Positions 10,609 to 21,711 of a DNA stretch of 34,135 nt are shown one piece after another. The stretch lies in assembly GCA_019828545.1 (NCBI GenBank), contig JACVRA010000440.1, positions 1,940 to 36,074 on the forward strand, in the 5' to 3' direction. A model generated the notes under the pieces. The model ran no database searches, was not told where the DNA came from, and saw only the letters and a program-made list of their open reading frames with translations. The position numbers were made by a program, and so were the translations under genes. Position 1 is the stretch's first letter, and every line of letters starts with the position of its first letter. This stretch comes from Paracamarosporium sp. OC-R06-R3. Lineage: Eukaryota; Ascomycota; Dothideomycetes; Pleosporales; Didymosphaeriaceae.

Positions 10609-11481
10609 TTTGCTTGCAGTGAGAATGCGGGTGTAGGGCACGCGGGCGTGAAGGCAAGTGTGTTTCTTGGTAGCGGTAGAAGCGAGATAGCTTGCACGTA
10701 TCGTGGCGTCGATGCTTGTTGGTGAGGTTGCTGCGGGTTAGGTCAGGCGGAGAGGATGACGTATGCTTCGATTCGGGGCGAGCGGGGATTGCCTGCTCCG
10801 TAACAGGACAGAACCATTGCTGACAAAGCACGTAGACTACCGGTACAGTGCTGTTCACTCGAATGCACACGTGGGGAGTCGACCGAAGAGGCTGATCTGG
10901 ATTGGGCAGGAAGACGCGACTGGTCAGCTCGAGCACGGGGCGGTGAAAGTCGTCTCGACTGAAGGTGCAGTGCTACGTGTCTCCACTAAGGGGCACAGTG
11001 CAGGATGCACAGTCACGTGATCAAACGCTCCCACGCTGCCACAAGGGCAATGGATCCAAGAAAAATGCCGACGGGATGGAGCGACGGGGAGCGAAGGGAT
11101 CCAACGCAGGAACGGGTGAAGGGGTGAAGGGGGAGGTGTTGGCCTCTCCATGTGGCGCGCTGAGGTGAGGCGACGGTGCCTGGGTCGGGCTGGGCCGCGG
11201 TGCCGTTGCGAGCGCCATTCCATGACACAGGCAGGCTCACCTCCTCCCTCCCCCTCCCGCCCTCCGCTCGCCGCTCGCCGCCAGCAAATGCAACCCACTG
11301 CCCGCTGCGCGCCACACGGTCTCCCCCCTCCGCACCGTGCTGCAGCCAACGACGGCGCGCCGCGTCGAGTGCGGCCCCGTCGCTGCAATTTGTCTGTTCG
11401 CGGGCCTCGAAGTGCACCCACGCCTCAGGTCCCTAGCAGCTCGCCTCACGACATGCCAACGCAACCCAGCCTGCCGCCACC
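10609..11481. promoter_or_regulatory. Divergent promoter region, GC-rich toward VAC7
   Basis: Shared upstream DNA of the CUE-like gene and VAC7. The half nearest VAC7 (about 11150-11480) is strongly C-rich on the plus strand and gives long overlapping ORFs in several frames, which I take as composition artefacts. VAC7 starts in a good GCCACCATGACC context. No clear TATA box. Confidence 0.4.
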
Positions 11482-14400
11482 ATGACCGCCTCCCACGACG
11501 ACTCCTTTCGCTCCCTGACCGGCTCGCCCGAGACGGCCGAACCTGCCTCCTCGAGCAGCACCACGCCCACGTCGACGCCCGCGCCCACGCCCTCGCCCTC
11601 GACAGCCGCAGCCCCGTCCGACAGCGCGTCTGCGCCCATGCGACACCATCCGAGGCCCGGCACCCGCTCCCTCAACGTGTCGGGCTCGCCCTCGGCCGCC
11701 AACTCGCCCATGTCCTCGCGCAACACGTCGCCTGCACGCCATTCCCAGCGCAGCACCCACCCGGCAGACCCCCACTCGAAGCCTGCCCGCCTCTCGCGCA
11801 AGAGCAGCAACGACGTGAGCCCCAACAGAGGCCCCAGCCTGCCCGGTCCCGGCACCACCGTCCCCTCTGCCGCCGCCATCCAGCGCGCCCTGTCGTCTGC
11901 AAACATCCCCCAGCTGCCGCCCACCGCCTCCAACCAGGAACCTTCGCGCGTCCCCAGGCCCTCCAAGTCCACATCGGCCTCCAATTCTGGAGATAACACG
12001 CCCCACTGGCCCGTCTCTCCCAGGCTGAAGTCACCTCCGCCTTCCGCAGAGGCACGCTCCCGCTCGCGCAAGAACTCGCTGCGCACCCCCCAACAGCACA
12101 GGAAGACCGAACCCGCCGTGACGCCGTCCATTGTTGTCCAGAGCTCGTCGCCCGGTCCCGCCTCTCGCATTGCGGCCAAGGATGACGCCGGCAGCGATCC
12201 CGAAGAAGCGCACTTAACCATGAAGCCGTCTGGCAGAGGAGCCAGCGGTGCCGCGCCCAAACTCGAAACTGTCCAAGAATCTAGCGTTCCCACGACGCCT
12301 GGCGAGGACATCCATGATGCACACAGGTAATGTTTCCCCGCACGACTAGCTCCACCCACGACTACACGTTCTAGTGAAGGCTTCCTCACTACCTGCTATC
12401 AAAACGCTAACCCGCCACAGCTTGCTTTCCAGCTCAGTGGCGTCCATCACAGCCGATGAAGATCAAAACAATGACGTAACGTCTTCGAAGATTACCGAAG
12501 ACCTTAGCACGAGGACAACCAAGGCCGTTGACAATGGCAGCGACAGCGGCGTCCGACACAAGACGAGGATGCAGGAGCAGCGTTCGGCGTCAACCCAGCG
12601 ACCGAGTGCCCCGACATCCAAGCCTTCGTTCTCGTCACTGCACGCAGTCAAATCGCGCACCGAAGCGCCGTTGCGAAACATGACAGTAGAGACTGAGACA
12701 GTCCCCTCAGTCGCGCAAACAACAATTGGAAACCAGGACCGCTCCGCCTCGGGACGTGGCGACGGCAGTCTTCGTTTGAAGCCTAGCAACGAGACTATAC
12801 GCCCTAGAAAAGAGCGGAAACCGCCAAAACGGAAAGCACCATCCATCAATTCAGGCACTGGTAGGTTGCCCATTATTTCTCATCATCACCATCCGAGCAA
12901 ACCGGAGCACGGGCCTCGCTCGGCAACGGCGTCTTCGTGTGGCAGTCCCGTCTCATACTGTTCTAGTGACAGGTCCAGGTTGACCACGTCACCTCCGAGC
13001 CCTGAGACACGCAGACTGACTGCTCAATCTCCTTCCTTCCCACATTTTTACTCGAATACTAACTCCAGGCTTCGCAAAGCCTCTTCCAAAGCAGATGTAT
13101 TTGAGCAGAAGGTGGCCAGTGAAGTCAACGAGGCCGACTCCTCGGACTCTGATGCCACCTTTATTTACGAATCGAACCCCCCAGAACAACAGCCGCACCG
13201 CAGCCGCCACCATCATTCGCGAACGCCTAGTATGACCTCTATTGCAAGCCTTGTCGACCCTAGACTCGCCATTCGAAACGAGCACAAGAATCCAGATAAG
13301 AAACCCAGTATGAAGTTTCCGAATCCATACAACAACGGCAATGGTGATTACGACGGGGAGCGTGGTGATGGGACTGTACGGCTCGGTTCAGCCAGGACGA
13401 ACGGCAGCCGTCACCATCACCATATTGGACGACATGGCCAAGGACGAGGTGCTCTGCACCATCTCGTCATGGACAGCGATTCTTCCTTAGTAGGATCCTC
13501 GCGCGCGCGCGCTCCTTCATCGCGGCATCCATCACAACCGAACAGTCCGCGCTTTCAAACGTTCAAGGTAGCCAACGGCAACGGCAGTAGTAATGGCACA
13601 AAAAAGCATGGAGAATTATCGACCTACGATATCGACACCGAAAACGCGGCTGATGATGAACGAACGCCACTAATAACATCCAGAAGTCCACGGGCGCGCA
13701 CCTCACGCCACGGGCGACCAAGTAGCGCCACGTTACGCCAGCTCGAACGTCGTAACCGTCGTGGGGAAGGAAATTGGTGCCGGCGCTTCGCTGGGTGTCT
13801 TGTCGCGTCGATTATCATCCTGGTCGTTGTCTTCACCGCCGTCGGCGTCGTCTTTGCTTCTACCAAGCAATTGGCCGATCTCAGGATACATGAGATCCAG
13901 AACGTCGTGGCTAGTCAGGAAGAGATCATTATGGATCTTGTGGTAGGTGCGGTAAACCCAAACATTGTAGGCATCACTGTTTCGGACATGGATGTAATCA
14001 TGTTCGCCAAGAGCAAGCATGTTGGCTCCGATGCATGGTGGCGCGAGCACGGTAACGGCAAGCCACAAAACGAAGAAGGATGGCTTCCAATCCAGCCGTC
14101 ATCGCCTGAAGATCGGGATGAAGTAAGCACCGCTGGTATCGATGAAGGTACGGATCCGATTGAAGAGCCACGAACTATGTCGCTTGGACGCATCTTCCAC
14201 TTCGATTCGCCACTCACATTTGATGGTACCTTCTTCAACCATCGCGAAGTAGAATCCGTTGGAGAGATCCGTCTTTCGAAACCTGGTAACAAAACCGAAG
14301 CTGGAGGAACCGAACGCTGGGAAGAAGTCCTGCAGTACCCCTTTGACCTCATTGTGCGAGGCACGTTCAAGTACGAGCTCCCTCTCAGTACTCACGTGCA

Positions 14401-14584
14401 TAAGGTCTCAGTCACCGCCTTATACCACTACGACCCCGATGCTGAAAAGAAGAAATTAAAAATGACTGGCTCAGAAGATATCAAGAATAAGAGGAGGGAC
14501 TTGTCATCTTTACCTGTAACATCAGCGCCAGTCGGACGTTTCGATCGCAGAATGCTTCCGCTTCTGGGTTGGCGCGCCCGATAA
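11482..14584 (+). CDS. vac7: Vac7-like vacuolar segregation protein
   Basis: Two exons (11482-12326, 12421-14584) give 1002 residues. The 94-nt intron has GTAATG, a CTAAC branch at 12406 and CACAG. It joins in phase through a split Ser codon and avoids the TAA at 12328. Vac7 is a vacuolar-membrane activator of the Fab1 lipid kinase complex that makes PtdIns(3,5)P2, and it controls vacuole size and inheritance. Residues 1 to about 730 are a long Ser/Pro/Thr/His-rich cytosolic region with basic RRNRRGEGNWCRR just before the membrane. One transmembrane span lies at about 739-762 (LVASIIILVVVFTAVGVVF). It is followed by the conserved lumenal domain (QNVVASQEEIIMDLVVGAVN... VGITVSDMDVIMFAKSKHVG) near 775-960. 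Low conservation of the N-terminal region is normal for the family. Long minus-strand ORFs over exon 1 are shadows of its GC-rich third positions. Confidence 0.9.
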
Positions 14585-16430
14585 ACCTGGCTATTTCCTT
14601 TTGTCTTCAGTTTAGTATGAATCAACGCCCGATAGCGAAAGGAAAACCTGATACCCAATACATACGGACACGGATTCACGACCATACCCATAGACTTGTA
14701 CGGTAAGCCGTCTCGCTTCGCAGGCCCGACGGACCGCATTTTCCCCGGCTCAACAGCCGCTTACGAGTTTTCTTCTGCCTTTGCATTCTCTGCCTCCATC
14801 GAGAGGGCTGTAACATGGTACACTTGGATGTTTATGAAGAGGGTGGCTTGCTTGCTTTTTGAACTTTTGTGGCACTTCAGCGAAAGGTGTGTTGTTTTAT
14901 GATAACCCGCTATTAATGTCTGAGGATACGATCTCCGTCCTCGCTCTCTGTTACGCCGAGGCGCAGTCTCACGATGTTATGTTGAGGATCTGTACCTGGC
15001 AAATTTTAGATTGGAGGTGGGCCTCCCCGCCCGGTCACGCTCTTTCAGATCTTTTTTCCTCTCTATGTTTGCCTAGTTGTCTTTTATTTAGGGTTCTATG
15101 GGCTGGACATGGAATGGTGGGCATTGCGAAAGAGACTGAAAAATTCGAGATACACGCATACTCTCAGGAGTGAGAATCAAATTTCTGGCATTTTATTTTA
15201 GCGCAAGGGCATGGATTGGACGAGGCATAGCGACAATGGATCGCATCGAGCGTGGGCGCTTTGCTACGATTCTGGGCGAGACTAGGACTGAGTCAGGTGG
15301 AACGCGGTCACCCTTTGTGCATGGGTAAGAATATAGGGATGTGCTCTGCACAGCTCCGAAGGCCGAGGAGGGCTGCGGATAGAAGTGTTGATGGTAGCTT
15401 GTACATCCTATAACGCGGGTTGCGGACATGCTGCAATATACGGTCAATTAAGTCGCTTTGTTCAAGCGCGCTTGAGACCGTAGGAGTAAACTCGTATTTC
15501 CCTTTCCTGTCGAGTCTGAGGTGGAGTAACAGTAAATTTCAATAGGAGAGGTAGACATCACAATGCTACTATGCGCCATACCTACGGGATCTGCTGTGAG
15601 AACACCAATTAGCGTTTGTTCATCAAGTCTCAACGCCCCACCCTACCCTGGTCGGCCTGTGTGCAAAATAATTATAAGGCCTCCTACACAGGATATGTGC
15701 ATTTAATATGCTTCTATACATATCCTCCTTAAACCTGCAAGAGTAAGCGCCCGTCTCCACAGTGGGACCTGCGGCCGGGTACGCTACACCGCCGCTCTCC
15801 CCACTAGTCTCTAAAAGTATCACCCGAGCCGGAAACGGTTCCATAACTATACAGGGTTCTCTATGTATAGGGCTAGGTGCTCGGCTGTTAGGGCCAACCA
15901 TGTGCGATCCATATCTCCTGAGGTTCGTATCTATGGTTAGAATTCAGACCCACAGAAGAGCAAGGCGTGCCGCTCAAATTGGTAACACTGTTTATACGGG
16001 TCTTATGATGCGACACCACGAAGCAAGGTGAAGCCCGAAACCAGCTGTTAGTGACACAAGCCAGCTGGAGCCTTTCCTGTTATGTTCGTGTGATGGGCTG
16101 TTCGGTATCCATTGTGTAAGGAAGTCCGTCTAGCTTAGCCTAGCTTTCGGTTCAGAAATGGAAGTCGACCATGGAAATCTACGGATCCCGGTCTCCAGCT
16201 ACACGGCATGTAGACTGGGGAGGTGCAAATCCGTCTACGGTGTTGAAGATGCGCAAGTTTGCGACGATGTCGAACGCCTGAACGGCTGCAAAACCCTATA
16301 AATCACTGCTCGCTACTGCTTGAGAACAGCATCAACTCAGTACCAACAACCAACTTCCTCACTACAACCACACTCACTTCATTCCAATCACTCATCTTTC
16401 GGTTTCAACCAGTCTTCACCAAAAACCATC
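14585..16430. other. Gene-poor stretch, no supported gene
   Basis: 1.85 kb without a credible gene. ORFs at 14859-15173 (plus) and 15623-15901 (minus) lack domains, and I found no splice sites that extend them. The first 300 bases are probably the VAC7 3' region. This marks the left edge of the accessory island. Confidence 0.45.
16297..16302 (+). promoter_or_regulatory. TATA box of the six-cysteine secreted protein gene
   Basis: A TATAAA word lies 134 bases upstream of the ATG at 16431 and is followed by a CA/TC-rich leader (16318-16430) ending in AAAAACCATCATG. This is typical of strongly expressed fungal secreted-protein genes. Confidence 0.5.
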
Positions 16431-16769
16431 ATGCAGATCTTTTCGACTCTCCTCCTCGCACCCCTTTCCTCTGCCTTCGTGGTGACGAACTGCAGCGGCA
16501 ACTTCAAGGAGAATCATAAGAATGGCCACTGCCACGAGTACGATATTGGAACTGCGCTCCGTTACCAGAGTGATTCTGGATGCAAAATCACGATGTGAGT
16601 CACCCTGCGCGAGAGTTTTTACGATGACTTCAAAAGAAGGTGCTAACAGAGGTTGGGGAACAGGTACAGCGAGGCCGGTTGCAGTGGCAGGACATACTCG
16701 ACTACGAGTCAGAACAAGTGCATTGGGTTGCCCGGGAAGAGGCACATTAAGAGCATCATGTGCCTTTGA
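16431..16769 (+). CDS. Small secreted six-cysteine protein (crystallin/killer-toxin-fold-like)
   Basis: Two exons (16431-16594, 16664-16769) encode 89 residues. The 69-nt intron has GTGAGT, branch TGCTAAC and acceptor AACAG, and it splits a Met codon. Residues 1-15 form a signal peptide (MQIFSTLLLAPLSSA) with probable cleavage after Ala15. The mature 74 residues carry six cysteines, C21, C34, C51, C61, C74 and C88, enough for three disulfides. The pattern GCKITMYSEAGCSG followed later by GLPGKRHIKSIMC resembles the beta/gamma-crystallin-like fold seen in some small fungal secreted proteins, including killer-toxin-like ones and effector candidates. This likeness is by motif only. Role in host interaction or microbial antagonism is inference. 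The unspliced frame stops two codons after the donor, so the second exon, with three of the six cysteines, is lost without splicing. Confidence 0.82.
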
Positions 16770-19113
16770 GTGATAGCGCGGGCAGAGAAGTGCATAGAAT
16801 GATGGATTGGGAATCGGGAGTTGCTGGTTTGGGAATAGTAGGATCTAGCTTCAGAAACTCATTGGCAACATAGCTTTACTTTATAAAAATTCTTTCTTGC
16901 ATGATGGCTTACTGAGTGGTCGTTGTATTGCTTCCCACCCTTGGTTCAATGAGTAGTCATGCGCTCAAACTTGGATTGGTTGATCAAGACAGGCAGATAA
17001 AGGGCGCCTAAAGGACTCGCCTGCAGATCAAAACAGTCTGGCTTCACAGGATAGGGATACGTCTCGTTTCTTTCTAGTTTGATAGCAAGTTACATTGCCG
17101 AAGAGTGTAGCGAATGTTCCAGAGGTTTCTGAACGTCATGCTTACCTCTTTTACTATCCTGTCTACAAGATCGCCCATCTTGAAAGGATATTGCATGCAT
17201 CATCTGTGTGACACTAAAGCACACAACGAGTCGATGAATTCTACTGTTGCATTTCTGTTTACAAAATAACACCCATCGCTCTTCAAACTACTCAACCGAC
17301 TTGAACCGAAACTTACAACAAGTGCAGCCATCGGTATGGATTCTATCTGGCACATTAAGCGCCAAAATGGAAAAACTATTCGCGTGTTTTTTTTTTTTTT
17401 GATAAATATTCCGTGGTTGTACCTTCCTTGCAGTGACTACAATCACGGAGTTGAACAGTAATCTCAAGCGCTCGCGCGAGGGGATGGCATGTCTACGTAC
17501 TCCGTCTATAATGTATCGAGTCGCTGACTGAGGACAAGGCTTTCAATAGAGATGATAGTATGTAAGCTATTTGTTCCATAAATTTAACATGCTATGTAGG
17601 TTGCTTTCTCTTGCAAATTATTTCGATATCTGTTCTCCAGACAGCAAGCATGCTCATGATAGCAGAGCAATAGTGTTCCTACCCTCTCATAAAGTACCTA
17701 TCTGGATTTTGTTTTTTGTATAAACATTCGGCGTAGGCCTGAGTACAAAAAGTAGTAAAAAAATAAGTGATTCCCCTGGGAATCGACACAAAAGAGTCGT
17801 GGTAAAAAGATCAGAGCAAAAAATTCGGCTGGACCAGGATTCGAACGCGCAAAGCCGTAGGCTTGGTTGTTAAAGTACCTATAAGTACGCACTATTGTGC
17901 AATTGTTTCCCCACTTGTAGTGATTAGGGAGGAAGGCGGTCTTTGCGTGGCCGCGCAAAAGAACGTTAGTGAGTTGCACAAGATATAGGAGCAAATCATG
18001 TTGTAAGCGGCTGGACTTATTGTGTAAGCCTATCTGAGAGCGGTGAGTGAGAGACGTAGGCACGCAAGTGTATTGTTGGTTGCTTCTGGCATTGCTGCAA
18101 TCTATGATCCATGCAAGAAGTGAAAAATGTTATGACATTATCTGGAATACAGACAAATGCAACCCGCCTATTACTGTACAGTCTTTTCGAAATTCGAACT
18201 TGCCTTATCTGAATAATAGTAGTGTTGCATTTCATGAGACATAGTGTGCTCGACTACTGTTATATGAAGATGATTTTGCTCTTTTTCTTATTACGCTCCT
18301 TTTTTTGTATTATTTCCCAGGGTAATCACCTTTTTTGTATCATTTTTTTGTATGCCGAATTTTCGTCAAAACCAGCACTCCAGATAGGAAAATAATAAGA
18401 TGCTGCTGGAATAGCGATCGCCACGGCGGAGAGAAACTATAGACAATGGCGCGGTGCTGTCCGTTGATGTGTTCGAGTAAACCGAAAATGACAACACCAG
18501 TCATGGCATCTCAGGAGGTGAGTAGGTATGGAAAATGGGATAGAGCCATCAAAAGCCGCTAAGTCGCAAAGTCTAGGAAGCAAAATGCCAACACGACGTG
18601 ATCATACCAATTACAAGTAACGTGCTAAATTTCTTCACAAAATCCTAGACATCATAGTTATTGGTTTGAAGCTATAAATAAACGAGAGCAAAAAGGATAT
18701 GGCTTAGCCTCCTCCATGATGGAATATGCATCTATGCTTATCCATGACTGCAAATTACTTTCAAAATCCGTCAGAGTTACCGTAAACATGTAGAACAATA
18801 GCACTAGCTCATTATAAAGAGCTACGCATTTGACATGTCTCCCAGTTTTTGCAAAGGGCGGCTGCTCATGGTTCAGAAAGATTGAGCTAGTTTCCAAAAT
18901 AGAGAAATAGAAAAATAACGTTGTTTTGCTTGATAATGAGTGTTCGGAATTTAGCGCTGGCCCATCACCATGTACAGAGAGAAAGCCATGGCTGTAATGC
19001 CATCCACATTATTGACCACCCTCAAATTCCTCGAAGATCACATGTGATAAGGCCCTTTCTCAAAACATAAATCTTGCAAGAACACTGGCACATCCAAGGC
19101 TACCTCTACCGCC
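16770..19113. other. Gene-poor stretch with poly-T and short repeats
   Basis: 2.3 kb with no supported protein gene. It contains a 14-base T run (17387-17400) and three near-copies of a T-run followed by GTATYATT (about 18299-18353). A tRNA B-box-like word lies on the minus strand near 17840, inside sequence that does not fold as a complete tRNA. ORFs at 17698-18063 and 18658-18897 (minus) lack domains and are probably chance. Confidence 0.45.
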
Positions 19114-19345
19114 TCACTCATCACGCTTAGTAATGCAGCCTGGCCATGGAATGCCTGGTCCGCAAATTGCTTCTGCTGGCTCGGGTTCGGAAACTCGTCT
19201 GGTGATACACCAAGGCTGAGTACAGCCGATTTGCTCCACCGGCGTTCTGTGTTGTCAGAAAGATGCGTATATTAAAGAGAACAAAGCAGGCTTACGGAAG
19301 AGCCAGGGCGGCGGAGATGATAGCAGCGAGTACGATGAACTTCAT
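19114..19345 (-). CDS. Secreted Kex2-type peptide precursor (candidate RiPP precursor)
   Basis: Two exons (19345-19296 and 19246-19114) encode only 60 residues. The 49-nt intron has GTAAGC, a CTGAC branch site and ACACAG, and joins in phase through a split Pro codon. Residues 1-16 are a clear signal peptide (MKFIVLAAIISAALAL). The rest has two related segments: CTQPWCITRR at 25-34 and CGPGIPWPGCITKR at 45-58. Each has two cysteines and a Pro-Trp, and each ends in Cys-Ile-Thr plus a dibasic site that Kex2 could cut. An acidic spacer EPEPAEA (38-44) lies between them. Signal peptide, repeats, acidic spacers and dibasic sites are the design of fungal Kex2-processed repeat proteins, which include UstA-type RiPP precursors and alpha-pheromone precursors. 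The UstYa-like gene 1.25 kb away favours the first; the Cys spacing does not fit the usual WCxxxGxxC pheromone core. A TATA-like element lies 109 bases upstream of the start. Confidence 0.75.
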
Positions 19346-19453
19346 TCTGGGGACGGAGATTCAAATGTAGGGTCTTAGATCTTAAATTTTCTGTGAAGGT
19401 AGATAGGTATGATCAAACGCTGCGGCTGTACGCATGCTGGTGGTTGTTTCTGG

Positions 19454-19463
19454 TTTATATATT
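19454..19463 (-). promoter_or_regulatory. TATA element of the peptide precursor gene
   Basis: On the minus strand this reads AATATATAAA, 109 bases upstream of the precursor's start codon. The distance and sequence fit a fungal TATA box and support that the short two-exon gene is real. Confidence 0.45.
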
Positions 19464-20592
19464 GAAACTCGAACAATGCGATTGTCAAAATTATCGGGCC
19501 GGTTCGTTGTACATAGGATCAACGATCTCCGCAGACGGTGGATCCCAGCAGAAGTAGGCCTCGTACTCGTGTAGTATATATTGGTGCGGTTAATTCCAGC
19601 CAATTGGTGAGCTATACGGCTTTACATCTAGGGCAGTGACGGTCATCCACATGGAGTATTTCGTGGCGATCGCGTTTTCGCGCTACGGACTTGGTGTAAT
19701 CGTCACACATGTATTTACGAATATCATGTTAGAACACAAACTAAGAACCTAGTCACTGAAAGATGTAATCATGTTCCTGAATCGATGTATCTTCCGTGTC
19801 TACTCATTTGGGACGTGCCACTGGTAAGATGTTTTATGTTATGTTGATTCGATGGAAATGTGCTCGTCGGTAGCCACAATTAATTATACAGATACTACAT
19901 CTCAACTGGCAAGTGTAACATCAAACCAAGTTTTCCCGAATACGAGCACCACCTGCACGTGTTCACCAAGATCGACATAACCTCGCTTCAGAGCCCCACT
20001 CTAAGTATTACATCGTATTCGATATTACACTTGCAATGCCACTTCACAGCTTTGTTGTAAGGCTTTACCCATTCGGGTGTTTCCATGGTCGGCCCGGCCC
20101 ATCTTTTCCGCTCTCGGGCCAACAAAATAGGCACCACATGTGAGTATGGGCCGCCTAAGTCCCACCGTGATTCAAGCAGGATCATGGTGATTGTCATTGA
20201 GCATGAGTATGTCTCAGGACTCGGCAATAAATCCTGCCACCCTATTCATTTTGCAGGGATAAGTCTTGCGTACATACCCGGCGTGGTATGCTGCGGAGCA
20301 ACAGTGTCACTGATTCAAACACGCATATACTCCGCGACGAATCCGGCAGGTGTTGAATGATGGGACCAGAGTTATAGAGCACTGTTCCGATTTATATGCA
20401 CAGCATCCGATATCGGCTTTTTCGACCCGTTGAGTTCTGAATTCTTGAATGTTATTCGCAATTTCAAACACTCCACATAACAGTACTAGGTAGAACATCT
20501 TAGAACATACTTGCGCATTGTTATGTTCTTTTACTCAAAATACGCCATTCAAACTTTTCCACCCACCTGTATCCCTTCGTCGCTCAAAAATT
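19464..20592. promoter_or_regulatory. Intergenic region between divergent precursor and UstYa-like genes
   Basis: About 1.1 kb between two divergent genes, holding the upstream regions of both. A 79-codon minus ORF (19988-20227) has no known domain, and I do not call it a gene. The start region of the UstYa-like gene has a C/T-rich leader just before the ATG at 20593. No repeated operator motif was recognised. Confidence 0.4.
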
Positions 20593-21711
20593 ATGTCCTT
20601 CAGTCGCATGAGTCGGCGACTGGCCTATGACGCACTGTCCCCGCCACTACGACCCGTCATACACCTTCTGTACCATCCAGAAGCAAAAAACATCGGACGC
20701 GACTTGAGTCTACGGGAAATAATGCACGAAATTTGCGATTACAGCAAATCGTCGATTCTGGTGTTCGAGGCTCAGCACTGTGGCATTGTCGTCCTCTTGA
20801 GTTCTCCTTCCTCGATACCAACCACAAACAGTGCAGACGATGGAGCGAAAACACTGCAAAGCTTCATCAATAGTGACAACATGGAAACGTCTCTGATGTG
20901 CAATAAAATGCAAAATGAGCCGAGGAATCACTTAGAATATGGAATATCGTCTACACTTGTTGTTCTAGCAAAATATGATGATAAAATCGTTCAACGACTA
21001 GGGCTTCTGCCGACACAGCTGAACACCATCGCAACGGCACATCGGAACTTGCGAAAAATGACGTCATCAGTTGATTTGAGTCGAGCGAAGGCAATGTTGT
21101 CCGATGGGAGCATGTTTATTGCCGCATGTATTGTCACAGTCGTCTTGATCTTGCTTGTAAGCATCTACCACTTCATAGCAAGTCACAAAACCGATCGTTT
21201 CCACTTATGGGCTCAATATGACACATACGGAAGTATTGGTCCCAGATACCAACTTTCTGTAGACGCCTCAAACGCTTCTACCTGGCTCTCTTACTCTCAG
21301 GACCCTTCCCTCTGGACGCTTCGTATTGATGATCAAGCCATCATCCCGATCCATCTTCTTGACGATGAGGAGCTACGATACCAAGAATGGATCCAAAAGC
21401 GATACCCGGAGATGAACGAGATTCGTCTTAATGGCTCCTACCTAAACGAGACATGGCTTAGCAGTCCTGCTATCGATCAAGTGCCGACGGACGAGCTGTT
21501 TCACTTTACGCATTGTGTGCTTGCAGTGAAAAGGTTTGTGAAGGCAAAAGATACGGGGAGGCATGTTTGTGGAAGGGACATTGATAAAGAGCATGTGCGG
21601 CATTGTTTGGATGCGTTGGACTGGTGGGCCTTCCCGGAAGGGAGAAGGGGAGAGAACATCCCGAATTCAAATAGAACGTTCTGGTGGAGAACGAAAGTTT
21701 GTTTTGATTGA
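20593..21711 (+). CDS. UstYa-like (DUF3328) membrane oxidase with long N-terminal extension
   Basis: Single-exon gene for 372 residues from the ATG at 20593; the open frame upstream to 20518 has no ATG. One membrane span is visible at about 174-197 (FIAACIVTVVLILLVSIYHF). The region after it carries two HxxHC motifs, HFTHC at 304-308 and HVRHC at 334-338. The spacing and LDAL follow-up are those of UstYa-family proteins. In characterised fungi these proteins oxidatively cyclise RiPP precursor peptides (ustiloxins and other dikaritins) or oxidise other metabolites, and both motifs are needed. N-x-S/T sites (NAS, NGS, NET, NRT) after the span fit a lumenal catalytic domain. Oddity: about 170 residues precede the span, whereas typical family members have a short cytosolic tail there. 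I do not recognise this extension. The divergent neighbour encodes a Kex2-type secreted peptide, a plausible substrate. Confidence 0.75.
   Translation: MSFSRMSRRLAYDALSPPLRPVIHLLYHPEAKNIGRDLSLREIMHEICDYSKSSILVFEAQHCGIVVLLSSPSSIPTTNSADDGAKTLQSFINSDNMETSLMCNKMQNEPRNHLEYGISSTLVVLAKYDDKIVQRLGLLPTQLNTIATAHRNLRKMTSSVDLSRAKAMLSDGSMFIAACIVTVVLILLVSIYHFIASHKTDRFHLWAQYDTYGSIGPRYQLSVDASNASTWLSYSQDPSLWTLRIDDQAIIPIHLLDDEELRYQEWIQKRYPEMNEIRLNGSYLNETWLSSPAIDQVPTDELFHFTHCVLAVKRFVKAKDTGRHVCGRDIDKEHVRHCLDALDWWAFPEGRRGENIPNSNRTFWWRTKVCFD

Noticed and set aside
11433..12389. Long minus-strand ORFs (318, 186 and 127 codons) opposite the first VAC7 exon
   Set aside because: They follow from the high GC and C-rich third positions of the sense gene; they are low-complexity Gly/Arg/Ala strings with no domain.
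18047..18244. 65-codon ORF with a hydrophobic start that resembles a small secreted protein
   Set aside because: It opens with GTG; the first in-frame ATG lies after the hydrophobic part, so no signal peptide would be made. No splice sites rescue it.
19988..20227. 79-codon minus ORF between the precursor and the UstYa-like gene
   Set aside because: No signal peptide, domain or dibasic repeats; the composition fits a chance ORF.
20518..20592. N-terminal 25 codons in frame before the UstYa-like ATG
   Set aside because: The opening codon is TTG, not ATG, and the stretch has leader-like composition. The first ATG is at 20593.
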